This document shows, piece by piece, positions 6,898 to 14,225 of a stretch of 16,475 nt of DNA. The stretch's first letter is position 1, and each line of letters opens with the position of its first letter. Below the pieces are notes generated by a model that was not told the DNA's origin, ran no database searches, and worked only from the letters and a program-made list of their open reading frames with translations. This DNA is from Bacteroidota bacterium (GTDB lineage: Bacteria; Bacteroidota; Bacteroidia; Cytophagales; Cyclobacteriaceae), in the NCBI GenBank assembly GCA_024643595.1, contig JAHEMS010000019.1, forward strand, positions 1 through 16,475, written 5' to 3'. The translations under genes were made by a program, and so were the position numbers.

Positions 6898-7959
6898 TTA
6901 TTGGGGAATTTTATAGATCCATTCAAATTCATCAGGTTCATATCCATGCCGTATGTCTTCCAGTCTTTTCTTCAATCTAAGTTGAATGCTATGGCCATTT
7001 ATTTCAGGCAGCACACATTCTTCTCCTGAAATATTGATAGCGGCAATGGTTGACACTACAGCCGCTGTGCCGGCACCAAAGGCCTCTGTAAGTGTTCCTT
7101 TTTCAAATCCTTCCTTTATTTCAGCGACACTTACTTTTCTTTCTTCCACTACAATACCCATTTTATTCGCCAGCGTCAACAATGAATTTCGCGTTACGCC
7201 ATCCAGGATAGCCGAAGTAAGTTTTGGTGTCACTAATTTTCCATTTAATACAAACATGACATTCATGGCTCCTGACTCGTCGATGTATTTATGATCACAG
7301 GCATCGGTCCAAAGCACTTGGTCGAATCCTTGTTCTTTTGCCAATTGCGTTGGATAGAAGGCTCCTCCGTAATTTCCAGCACATTTCGCGAAACCTGTTC
7401 CACCTTCAGCCGCCCGAACATAATGTTCCTCCACCTTCACGCGAACAGGTTTGGCAAAGTATGGTCCGACAGGGCTTGTTAAAATAACGAACTTATATTC
7501 ATCCGAAATTTTTACGCCAAGACGTGATTCGGTAGCGAAAATTACCGGGCGCAAGTAAAGGGAAGATCCTTCTGAAGTTGGGACCCATTGTTCATCTGTT
7601 TTTATAACCGCATTTAGGCTATTAATAAAATATTCTTCACTCATGGCAGGCATGCACATTCTTTCCATTGATTTGAGCAAACGCTGGTAATGACGTTGAG
7701 GTCTGAAGATAATTAACTCACCATTTTTATTTTTGAAAGCCTTCATGCCCTCAAAAATGGCCTGACCATAATGAAGTGAAAGCATGGCTGGCGTCATGGG
7801 TATTTCCCCATAGGGAACAACCTTTGGATCTTGCCACCTTCCGTCGTTATAATTTGCTAACAGCATGTGGTCACTCAAGTAATTTCCAAACCCGAGGTTA
7901 TTAAAATCAATCATTGATAGGCGAGATTGGGAAATACGCTCAACGGGAATTGGATTCAT
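6898..7959 (-). CDS. ilvE: Branched-chain amino acid aminotransferase
   Basis: The 353-residue fold-type IV PLP enzyme performs the last step of leucine, isoleucine and valine synthesis and the first of their breakdown, with 2-oxoglutarate/glutamate as partner. Length and motifs fit the longer BCAT type. HYGQAIFEGMKAF (63-75) is at the N-domain. The catalytic Lys192 lies in GFAKCAGNYGG (189-199). YIDESGAMNVMF (225-236) carries the PLP-nitrogen acidic residue. TEAFGAGTAAVVS (291-303) forms the phosphate and substrate loop. Start is the ATG at 7959, 89 bp downstream of the DinB-like gene. A plausible -7 box is close upstream. It heads a likely two-gene unit with the PNPOx-like gene. No isoleucine/valine pathway neighbours or leader attenuator are visible. 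Confidence 0.95.
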   Translation of the reverse strand: MNPIPVERISQSRLSMIDFNNLGFGNYLSDHMLLANYNDGRWQDPKVVPYGEIPMTPAMLSLHYGQAIFEGMKAFKNKNGELIIFRPQRHYQRLLKSMERMCMPAMSEEYFINSLNAVIKTDEQWVPTSEGSSLYLRPVIFATESRLGVKISDEYKFVILTSPVGPYFAKPVRVKVEEHYVRAAEGGTGFAKCAGNYGGAFYPTQLAKEQGFDQVLWTDACDHKYIDESGAMNVMFVLNGKLVTPKLTSAILDGVTRNSLLTLANKMGIVVEERKVSVAEIKEGFEKGTLTEAFGAGTAAVVSTIAAINISGEECVLPEINGHSIQLRLKKRLEDIRHGYEPDEFEWIYKIPQ

Positions 7960-7983
7960 AACTATTCAATTTTGCGGGGAAGG

Positions 7984-8011
7984 TAAAAATATTTTTTGTG
8001 AATATGTTCAA
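7984..8011 (-). promoter_or_regulatory. Possible ilvE promoter
   Basis: On the minus strand TTG (8009-8011) is followed after 17 bp by TATTTTTA (7984-7991), matching the Bacteroidetes -7 box TAnnTTTG except for the last base. A start near 7977 would give a leader of about 18 nt before the ilvE ATG at 7959. The AT-rich setting makes a chance match possible. Confidence 0.3.
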
Positions 8012-8048
8012 CGTGATCTAGACAATTGTTTTTAACAACAAGGAAATA

Positions 8049-8507
8049 TTATTGAACGCTTTCGTAATCAACAAGCCTCCGGTGATAATTGATCTGGCCA
8101 AGATGATATGTTAGGTGAGTTGCCAGGTGCACCAAGAAAAATTCTGTTGAAGTGGGTTCGTTAAGCACAATTATGGGGTACTCCTTTTTTAGTTCTTCCG
8201 GGTTTAATGTTGGAAGAATCTGATCAATTATCTGGATGGTGGCATTAATATTTTGAATTAATTCCTGCCTTGGAACATTTTTCGAAGAGAATTCTGCCTC
8301 CCGATTCCTTTTGTAGCCAGTTTGCCCTAGAATTGTTCCGATGTAAGTATTCAAATTACCAATCAGATGCAAACATAAGTTACCTCCGGAGTTAGCAATA
8401 TTTTTTTCAATTCGCCAAAGATTGGAGTCGTGATTATACAGTTCAATCTCTGCTTTCAATTTCAGCAAATCGCGTTTGAAAATGGAATTCAGCACTTCGT
8501 TGATCAT
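8049..8507 (-). CDS. DinB-like four-helix protein (putative metalloenzyme, DUF1572 type)
   Basis: The 152-residue, largely helical protein carries the three-histidine metal site of the DinB/YfiT superfamily. His47 lies in NLCLHLIGNL (43-52), and His131 and His135 form the HxxxH of the last helix (ATHLTYHLGQINYHRRL, 129-145). His127 and His142 are extra. Length and the start (INEVLNSIFKRDLLKLKAEI, within 2-21) match the small DUF1572-like members. Family members bind a divalent metal, and some are thiol transferases (bacillithiol, mycothiol), but most have no known substrate. It is flanked on the same strand by the DUF2911-TPR gene (122 bp upstream) and ilvE (89 bp downstream), so it is probably transcribed alone. 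Confidence 0.85.
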   Translation of the reverse strand: MINEVLNSIFKRDLLKLKAEIELYNHDSNLWRIEKNIANSGGNLCLHLIGNLNTYIGTILGQTGYKRNREAEFSSKNVPRQELIQNINATIQIIDQILPTLNPEELKKEYPIIVLNEPTSTEFFLVHLATHLTYHLGQINYHRRLVDYESVQ

Positions 8508-8629
8508 GATTATAATATTTTAATAAGTGTTGTTTCGGAATCCTTTTTTTAAAGGAGTGACGATTTTATTTTGATATTACTTGATTGTTAGGCGGAATTT
8601 GCAGGAAGTCAAATATTAAATTGAATTAA

Positions 8630-9763
8630 TTACTTTCCTTCCTTCAACTTTTGAATTTCTGATTCATAAAAAGTAATGTAACCTTTTTGAGATTCAGGCA
8701 AATTCTTTAAAGCCAACTCCCAATATTTAATTGCATTTTTTTTATCACCCATTGCCGTGTAACCGCGTGCTAATCCCACGTTAGGTGTGAATTTATCATT
8801 TGGATTCTGCTTGGCGTTGTACTTAAAAATCTCCATTGCTTTTTCGGTTTTACCGGCCGCTAATAAAGACCTTCCGTATTGGTGAATCGCCTGTACGTCA
8901 GCGGTAGGATGTTTTATTGCTTTGTCCATTTCTGCATTCGCTTCTCCATCGCGACCAAGCGCCTGAAAGATCATCGAACGGGTTTGCATCGTTGTAAAAT
9001 TTTCTACGCCGATGAATGGATCGCTCACCGACATGTTTACCCAAGTGAGTGCTTCCTCGAGATTGATTTTATTCTGTAAGCAGAATTGCGCAGCAGCAAT
9101 CCAGTTTTCTTGCTTAAATCCTGTTTCCCCCCTGAGTTCTTCACGCATTTTCGTTGCGTAGATTTCATTCACGTTGGAAACTTCAACGTTAAAGGGTATT
9201 CTTTTTTTCTCCCAATGTAAATAAGCGGTTGTTGAGGAAGGTTGGCGATCGTCAAATCCATACGATAACCACTCGGTATACGGCGCATCGATTGGCATCA
9301 CCTCAACACGTAATGCATCTTCCTTTTGATCGTAAAAATAGCTTCCCCAGCTAGAACTGTTTTTTGAAAATATCCAGGTATAAGGGCCTTCTTTAGCGAC
9401 TGCCAGAAACAGTCCATAACTTCCGGCTTTTAATTCTTTACCACCAATAGTAACATCATGTGATATTTTAAATATGGTGTTTTCATTTGCTCCTGCACGC
9501 CATGGTGCAGACTTGGATGGACCAAAGCCTTGATCTATAAAGCCGTAATGGGCTGGTCCTCCCCAGATTTTCCCTGTCCGATCTTCACCGTTCGGTCCAT
9601 GAACATCAGGACTGCTATAGTCGATGGTGATCTCAACGGGTCCGATAAACTGGCTAATTTTTGATTTTTGATTGTCACCACTTGGTGGGGTGCTAAGTTT
9701 TTGACTATTCCCAACAATTACAAGCACAACTAATAGAATACTGGACAGAAAAAGTTTTTTCAT
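8630..9763 (-). CDS. Exported DUF2911-TPR protein
   Basis: The 377-residue protein starts with a signal peptide (MKKLFLSSILLVVLVIVGNSQ, cleaved near residue 20), so it is periplasmic or surface-exposed. Residues about 33-190 form a DUF2911 domain: ITIDYSSPDVHG (45-56), GKIWGG, then APWRAGANENTIFKIS (86-101), and the strand pair GSYGLFLAV and YTWIFSKNSSSWGSYFY (128-144). Residues about 260-375 hold TPR-type helical pairs, for example AIHQYGRSLLAAGKTEKAMEIF and the NVGLARGYTAMGDKKNAIKYWELAL repeat (328-352 region). The DUF2911 function is unknown; the TPR part suggests protein contacts. It lies 69 bp downstream of the lipid kinase on the same strand; no -7 box was seen in that gap, so co-transcription is possible. 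Confidence 0.88.
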   Translation of the reverse strand: MKKLFLSSILLVVLVIVGNSQKLSTPPSGDNQKSKISQFIGPVEITIDYSSPDVHGPNGEDRTGKIWGGPAHYGFIDQGFGPSKSAPWRAGANENTIFKISHDVTIGGKELKAGSYGLFLAVAKEGPYTWIFSKNSSSWGSYFYDQKEDALRVEVMPIDAPYTEWLSYGFDDRQPSSTTAYLHWEKKRIPFNVEVSNVNEIYATKMREELRGETGFKQENWIAAAQFCLQNKINLEEALTWVNMSVSDPFIGVENFTTMQTRSMIFQALGRDGEANAEMDKAIKHPTADVQAIHQYGRSLLAAGKTEKAMEIFKYNAKQNPNDKFTPNVGLARGYTAMGDKKNAIKYWELALKNLPESQKGYITFYESEIQKLKEGK

Positions 9764-9832
9764 AGTTTTTAGATTAGAATGATTTTGGTTTAACGGAAGC
9801 TAGCCCGATATGGCTACGTTTGAATTTAAATT

Positions 9833-10738
9833 TTACAAATGTTTTGATGAACCCATAGGAACGGCCATTGAAATGGAGGATGGCAATAGCGAAATTGTAA
9901 AATCAGTAGCAGGAATCTTGGCTTCACCGTCTACATGAAAGGGCATTGCATGGTCAAAAGATAAATTAAGATTCTTCCCCTTCTTTATTTCAACCAAAGA
10001 GGATTTGTCTATTTGTCCTGTAAACATCTTGCTGACGAAGCCAACAGCACGAGATATTGGAACTTTGTGGATGAAGCAGATATCCAACCATCCGTCGCAT
10101 ACCGATGCATGTGGAGAAACACTTGCATTATTTCCAAATTGAGACGAGTTGGCAAATGCAAGAACAAAGGCGGATCGCTTACACGGTACATGATCGATTT
10201 CCGCTTCTATCTGAAATTCCTTAAAGCTTACAAATTCTTTCAAAACCAATTTAGTATATCCGATTAATCCTCTTTTTACTCCTTTGGCAAAAAGACTTGC
10301 CACATGTCCGTCAAAGCCAATTCCTGAAACGTTTACGGAAAGATTTTCATTGACCATAAATGAGTCCATGGCAATAGTGTCATAATTGTTAATCATCTGC
10401 ACCGCTTTTTGAAAGTTCATCGGAATACCAAGGTGCCTTGCCAGGCCATTACCGGATCCATTCGGAATGATGCCCATAGTTTGATTGGTATGAACTAACC
10501 CTTGCGCAACTTCATTGACAGTACCATCACCACCAACGGCAAAAACAACATTAAATATTTTTGATGAAGTTGCTTGTTTAGCTAGATGGGACGCATGTTT
10601 CGGTTCCTGAGTAAATTCTATAGTCGGTTCAATGCCAGCTTTATCACAATGGGAAATTATCTGTCCTTCTAAAGAGGATTTGTAGCCTGTTCCAGCATAT
10701 TTATTGATAATAAAAAATAGCTTCTTATTTTCGCTCAT
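9833..10738 (-). CDS. Diacylglycerol kinase-family lipid kinase
   Basis: The 301-residue protein belongs to the DAGK catalytic / YegS-DgkB family, which phosphorylates membrane diacylglycerol or related lipids with ATP. The nucleotide site GGDGTVNE is at 69-76, preceded by strand FNVVFAV. GSGNGLARHLGIP is at 94-106. The second domain has VSGIGFDGHVA (137-147), FANSSQFGNNASVSPHA-type metal and lid residues (195-211), GWLDI (216-220) and the conserved HVDGE (268-272). Length is normal and no membrane segment is present, as for soluble DgkB/YegS proteins. The substrate could be diacylglycerol, a sphingoid base or another lipid alcohol; sphingolipids are common in Bacteroidota, but sequence alone does not decide. 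The ATG at 10738 is only 35 bp from the divergent YopX-like gene. Confidence 0.9.
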   Translation of the reverse strand: MSENKKLFFIINKYAGTGYKSSLEGQIISHCDKAGIEPTIEFTQEPKHASHLAKQATSSKIFNVVFAVGGDGTVNEVAQGLVHTNQTMGIIPNGSGNGLARHLGIPMNFQKAVQMINNYDTIAMDSFMVNENLSVNVSGIGFDGHVASLFAKGVKRGLIGYTKLVLKEFVSFKEFQIEAEIDHVPCKRSAFVLAFANSSQFGNNASVSPHASVCDGWLDICFIHKVPISRAVGFVSKMFTGQIDKSSLVEIKKGKNLNLSFDHAMPFHVDGEAKIPATDFTISLLPSSISMAVPMGSSKHL

Positions 10739-10754
10739 GAAATTAGATATCGGG

Positions 10755-10762
10755 CAAAGGTA
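10755..10762 (-). promoter_or_regulatory. -7 box of the lipid kinase promoter
   Basis: TACCTTTG followed by C on the minus strand is an exact TAnnTTTG box, 16 bp before the kinase ATG at 10738. It predicts a start near 10748 and a leader of about 10 nt. No TTG -33 element lies at 17-23 bp, where the sequence is already inside the divergent YopX-like gene. The box is good but the promoter is incomplete. Confidence 0.35.
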
Positions 10763-10773
10763 AGTTTCTTTAA

Positions 10774-11115
10774 ATGGATTTTAAGAAGAGAAAAATAAAA
10801 TTCAGGGCTTGGGATCAGGAGCATCAGTTATTGATGCGACTTAACCATATCGATTGCAACAAGGGAGAACTCTTTAAAAAAGATCACATTTTACTTCAGT
10901 TTACCGGGTTACACGATAAAGACGGTGAAGAAATTTATGAGATGGATGTATTGCTTGTCTCCGTGGAAAAATGGGTTGTCTTTTGGAATGAATCAAGAAA
11001 TGGTTGGTATTATTCACCGGTATCTAATCCAGATATACAAGTTCAGTTACTGAACAATAATGCCATAACAGCACAACGATTCTGCAATTATTTTGAATTA
11101 CAATCGCTAGTATAG
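10774..11115 (+). CDS. YopX-family protein (phage-type, orphan)
   Basis: The 113-residue protein has the YopX signature. RKIKFRAWDQEHQLLM (6-21) opens it, then LLQFTGLHDKDGEEIYEMDVLLV (40-62, the family's YTGLKDKNGKEIYEGD block with Met in place of Gly), then VVFWNESRNGWYYSP (68-82) and a C-terminal strand. YopX proteins occur mainly in prophages and plasmids, and their function is unknown. Here no integrase, phage gene or repeat accompanies it. It sits alone, 35 bp from the divergent lipid kinase and 9 bp from the convergent acyl carrier protein gene. It may be a relict of a lost element or a domesticated gene. No clear promoter or ribosome site precedes the ATG; TAAGTTTC at 10761-10768 is a near -7 box but too close to the start. 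Confidence 0.82.
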   Translation: MDFKKRKIKFRAWDQEHQLLMRLNHIDCNKGELFKKDHILLQFTGLHDKDGEEIYEMDVLLVSVEKWVVFWNESRNGWYYSPVSNPDIQVQLLNNNAITAQRFCNYFELQSLV

Positions 11116-11124
11116 GGTGATTAT

Positions 11125-11349
11125 TTATCGACTTTGCCCTGAATGTAAATAACCGCCTGACCAATCGTTTGCATCTTCATCTGGAATTTTTATATCAAAA
11201 GATTGTTCAAATTCCATCACTAATTCAGCATAATCTAATGAATCAATGCCCAGGTCTTTTACAAAACTGGCATCTGGCGTAATCTCGGATTCAGGGATAC
11301 CTAATTTTTCAGTAAGTATAGTATGTACTCTCTTTTGAACGTCCTGCAT
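11125..11349 (-). CDS. Acyl carrier protein with frameshifted C-terminus
   Basis: From the ATG at 11349 the frame gives 74 residues. MQDVQKRVHTILTEKLG is helix I, SFVKDLGIDSLDYAELVMEF (29-48) is helix II with Ser37 of the DSL motif for 4'-phosphopantetheine, and IKIPDEDA (53-60) is helix III. After Ala60 the product becomes NDWSGGYLHS and ends, unlike any ACP. The next frame reads QTIGQAVIYIQGKVDK and stops at 11121-11123, an ordinary helix IV. Against E. coli ACP the residues aligned to EKI after Ala60 are missing, so about 11 bases were lost near 11165-11172. Restoring them gives 79 residues, the normal size. A longer frame from TTG at 11424 overlaps the kinase stop but adds non-ACP residues. 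The gene is third after the regulator and kinase. It is either a recent pseudogene, an assembly error, or a carrier lacking helix IV. Confidence 0.82.
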   Translation of the reverse strand: MQDVQKRVHTILTEKLGIPESEITPDASFVKDLGIDSLDYAELVMEFEQSFDIKIPDEDANDWSGGYLHSGQSR

Positions 11350-11420
11350 AGCTGGTAAAAAATTGGTCAAATCTAAGAATCTTTCTTGATTTTTTACTCT
11401 TTTGTTGAATAGTACAGCCC

Positions 11421-12773
11421 TCAAAACCGAAGTAGGAATTCAGTTCCTTCACCGAGTTTGGATTTTACAGTTATGTTTCCTTCATGCTGCCGCATTATCT
11501 GTTTCGAAAGACTTAAGCCAATACCAGATCCTGATTTTTTGGTTGAGAAGAATGGAATAAAAATTTTCTCCATTGCTTCAACATCAATGCCGGCCCCATT
11601 ATCCTTGACAGAAATAACGGGATTACCTTTTTCGCTAGTATAAGCATGTAATTCGATTACTTTGTCCGATTGTTCATCAAAGGATTGTATGGCATTTTTT
11701 ATTAGGTTAATAAGAACCTGTTCGATCATTGTTTTATCCGCACGAATAATTAACTCCACCGGGTTTACATCGACTTTAATGTTTATATCATGATCGGCCA
11801 ACTCCTTTTTATTTAGCAAAGCCATTTCGTCAAGCAACTCTTTTAAGGGCACATCCGCTAATTTAGGTTTAGGAATATGCGTTAGATTTCTGAACTCCTT
11901 TACAAACCTGATTAATCCCTCGCTCCGTTTACTGATCGTTTGAAGTGATAGATACATATCCTCCAGTTCGTCTTTCTTAAATGGCTGATCGGATTGGTTG
12001 TCGATGCGGTGTTTAAGATCGTCCTCAACAATTCCTGCTAATGATGAAATAGGGGTTACCGAATTCATTATTTCATGGGTTAACACACGCACCAGGTTTT
12101 GCCAGGCTTCCATTTCTTTCTCTTCCAGTTCACTTTGAATATTGCTCATTGAAACGAGCTTCACCACTTCATCGCGAAGGGTGAGTTCAATGACATAAAT
12201 AGAAAGTTGGAGCGACTCATCTCCGAACTTAATCCGTACCAGTTCACGCCCCCCTGTTTTTAATTGATGAAAGGTTTCTACCAATTGTTCACTAACTTCT
12301 CTTAAATCATCAAGATGATCTGCCTTAGAAATGCGAAGCAGTCGTCTGGCAGCACTGTTAATTAGTTGTATAGATCCATCCTTGTTGAACGTGAGTAAAC
12401 CTATGGCAGCATGCTGGACAATATTCTTGAAAAATTGATATTCTGAGTTTTTTTCCTTCCGCGTCATTCTCAATTTTGAAAGTGCTTCATTAAGCTCAAC
12501 ATGAAGTTTTTGTACGGAAGGGTCATGGCTATCTGTTTTGAAACTTTGGGAAAGATCATCGAATCGGATAGAATCAAGGAAAGAAGCGATGTTGGTATTG
12601 GAGGCCTCTACTACCTGTAGGAGTTTAGCCACCTGAAATACGATGGCAGCAAGAACAGCAGCTATTAAAAGGAAACTCCGGTTACTACCGGAAAGTAAGA
12701 ATGCAAACACAACGATGGTCGCCACAAGTATTCCTACACGGGTAACTAATGGTGATCGCCAATTAAAGTCCAT
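11421..12773 (-). CDS. Sensor histidine kinase (NtrB/NtrY-like)
   Basis: The 450-residue inner-membrane kinase has two transmembrane helices at about 10-28 and 33-50 with almost no periplasmic loop, so it probably senses a cytoplasmic or membrane signal. A PAS-like domain (about 112-215; AAIGLLTFNKDGSIQLIN at 122-139) follows. The H-box is LTHEIMNSVTPISSL (231-245) with phospho-acceptor His233. The ATPase domain has the N-box around Asn360 (INLIKNAIQSF), G1 DNGAGID (391-397), F-box FIPFFSTK (405-412) and G2 GSGIGLSL (415-422). The frame extends to an ATG at 12803, but the ATG at 12773 has GGAG a few bases upstream and overlaps the regulator stop by 11 bp. The partner is the regulator just upstream. 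Confidence 0.92.
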   Translation of the reverse strand: MDFNWRSPLVTRVGILVATIVVFAFLLSGSNRSFLLIAAVLAAIVFQVAKLLQVVEASNTNIASFLDSIRFDDLSQSFKTDSHDPSVQKLHVELNEALSKLRMTRKEKNSEYQFFKNIVQHAAIGLLTFNKDGSIQLINSAARRLLRISKADHLDDLREVSEQLVETFHQLKTGGRELVRIKFGDESLQLSIYVIELTLRDEVVKLVSMSNIQSELEEKEMEAWQNLVRVLTHEIMNSVTPISSLAGIVEDDLKHRIDNQSDQPFKKDELEDMYLSLQTISKRSEGLIRFVKEFRNLTHIPKPKLADVPLKELLDEMALLNKKELADHDINIKVDVNPVELIIRADKTMIEQVLINLIKNAIQSFDEQSDKVIELHAYTSEKGNPVISVKDNGAGIDVEAMEKIFIPFFSTKKSGSGIGLSLSKQIMRQHEGNITVKSKLGEGTEFLLRF

Positions 12774-14130
12774 ACTTCTCCATCCTCCGGTAGAGTGAGG
12801 CACGTGTTAATCCAAGTTCTTCAGCAGCCTTGGATATATTTCCATTATGAAGTTGAATCGCTTTAGTTACTGCGGCCTTTTCAACCTCATCAAGGTTCAG
12901 GGTATCGCTCATCGTTTCATGTGTTCCTTTTCTGCTAAATAGAAAATCACTGTCTTGTAATGTGGGAGAATCAGCCATAATCAATGCTCTTTCGATGGCA
13001 TGCTGCAATTCACGTACGTTACCTGGCCAGGGGTATTTCTTTAATTTATTCATTGCCTCTGGAGCGATCGAGAGCACTTCTTTTCTGTATTTTTTCCCAT
13101 AGTAATTCAGAAAATGATTGGCCAGCATAGGAATATCGTCGACACGATCGCAGAGAGGAGGAATGGTTATCTCTACTGTATTAATGCGGTATAATAGATC
13201 TTGTCTGAATTTTCCATCAGTAACCATTTGATGTAGTGGCATGTTGGTGGCACAAATCAATCGAATATCTACTTCGGTTGGTTGATTCGAACCAACCCGT
13301 GTTATTTGCCTGGATTGTAAAGCACTCAATAATTTACTCTGGAGATTCATGCTCAGATTCCCAATTTCATCAAGAAATAAAGTGCCTCCGTTAGCTAATT
13401 CAAATCGACCAGGTCGGTCTTCGCGGGCATCCGTAAATGATCCTTTTTTATGTCCGAATAATTCGCTTTCAAATAGAGTTTCTGTAATGGCGCCCATATC
13501 AACCGCTACAAACGAACCATCTTTGCGCATGGACTTTTGGTGAATGGCACGTGCGACCAACTCTTTTCCCGTTCCATTCTCTCCCAGTATTAATATGTTC
13601 GCATCAGTCTTTGCTACCTTGTCGATCAAGGTGAAAACTTCTTTAAGCGCATCGCTTTGTCCAATGATATCGCGAAAGGGCTGGCTAATTTGCTCCTCCA
13701 GCATCTGCTTTGCCTTCCTTAGTTTGTCAACTTCGTTATATGATTTTTTAAGTTTAATAGCGGTCGATATTGTAGCTACTAATTTTTCATTTTGCCAGGG
13801 TTTTAAAATAAAATCCGTTGCACCCTCTTTGAGAGCTCTCACTGCCATTTCTACATCTCCGAAAGCCGTGATCATAATGACAACCGCGTTGGGATCTCTT
13901 TCTTTAATTTGTTTAAGCCATTCGAACCCTTCTTTTCCGCTGGTTGTGTCTTTGCTGAAGTTCATATCCAGCAGTATGACATCATACGAATCGTTGTTTA
14001 GTAGAAAGGGAATTTTGTTAGGATTCTTTTCAATAATCACTTGGTGATTAGATTTTTTCAATAGCATTTTAGCTGCGAGAAGAACATCTTCATCGTCATC
14101 GATCATCAGTATTTTGCCGCCTTCATTCAC
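12763..14130 (-). CDS. Sigma54-dependent response regulator (NtrC family)
   Basis: The 455-residue regulator has a receiver domain (about 6-120) with acidic Asp11-13, phospho-acceptor Asp55, Thr88 and Lys110. The AAA+ domain has Walker A GENGTGKE (183-190), Walker B LFLDE (251-255), and a sigma54-contact loop GSFTDA at 230-235 in place of GAFTGA. The Phe and Thr that matter most are kept. A C-terminal Fis-type helix-turn-helix (415-455, NGNISKAAEELGLTRASLYRRM) binds DNA. The start is GTG at 14130: the receiver begins directly after it and an in-frame stop lies 15 bases upstream of that codon. It heads an operon with the kinase (11 bp overlap) and the acyl carrier protein. The upstream region carries a possible sigma54 promoter and repeat sites suggesting autoregulation. 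Target genes are unknown. Confidence 0.94.
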   Translation of the reverse strand: MNEGGKILMIDDDEDVLLAAKMLLKKSNHQVIIEKNPNKIPFLLNNDSYDVILLDMNFSKDTTSGKEGFEWLKQIKERDPNAVVIMITAFGDVEMAVRALKEGATDFILKPWQNEKLVATISTAIKLKKSYNEVDKLRKAKQMLEEQISQPFRDIIGQSDALKEVFTLIDKVAKTDANILILGENGTGKELVARAIHQKSMRKDGSFVAVDMGAITETLFESELFGHKKGSFTDAREDRPGRFELANGGTLFLDEIGNLSMNLQSKLLSALQSRQITRVGSNQPTEVDIRLICATNMPLHQMVTDGKFRQDLLYRINTVEITIPPLCDRVDDIPMLANHFLNYYGKKYRKEVLSIAPEAMNKLKKYPWPGNVRELQHAIERALIMADSPTLQDSDFLFSRKGTHETMSDTLNLDEVEKAAVTKAIQLHNGNISKAAEELGLTRASLYRRMEKYGL

Positions 14131-14160
14131 AGTATTAATGGTTTAAGTCAAGAATGATGT

Positions 14161-14175
14161 AGAAAAATTGTGCCA
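14161..14175 (-). promoter_or_regulatory. Candidate sigma54 (-24/-12) promoter of the regulator-kinase operon
   Basis: On the minus strand TGGCAC (14170-14175) is a full -24 element. At the correct spacing the -12 position reads TTCT (14161-14164) instead of TTGC, so the TT is kept but the GC is missing. The predicted start is near 14150, about 20 nt before the GTG at 14130. The -24 element is embedded in a GTGC-CA-GCAC palindrome (14170-14179). The call rests on the -24 match, the spacing, and the nature of the first gene. Confidence 0.4.
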
Positions 14176-14225
14176 GCACGATATCTGTCCGAAAATGCTG
14201 TTTTTGAAATTTTATTTGTGCTAAT

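Noticed and set aside
8026..8038. TTGTT-TTT-AACAA repeat downstream of the DinB-like gene
   Set aside because: The stem is five AT-rich base pairs with no T-run; it is expected by chance in this composition.
8541..8556. TCCTTT-TTTT-AAAGGA inverted repeat between the DUF2911 and DinB-like genes
   Set aside because: It is a six-base AT-rich stem without a U-tract after it on the minus strand. It lies 74 bp past the DUF2911 stop and close before the DinB-like start, so it is not a convincing terminator.
9815..9822. Exact TAnnTTTG box (TACGTTTG) on the plus strand
   Set aside because: The nearest TTG is 27 bp upstream, too far, and no plus-strand gene follows for about 950 bp.
11350..11424. TTG start of the acyl carrier protein overlapping the kinase stop
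   Set aside because: The 25 extra residues resemble no ACP, and the ATG at 11349 gives the canonical helix I.
12774..12803. Longer kinase start at 12803
   Set aside because: It would add ten non-hydrophobic residues before the first membrane helix and a long overlap with the regulator. The ATG at 12773 has purine-rich GGAG upstream and a short overlap.
13544..14047. Open frame of 167 codons opposite the response regulator
   Set aside because: It is an antisense shadow of the receiver and AAA+ coding sequence; its serine and leucine richness follows from the reverse frame.
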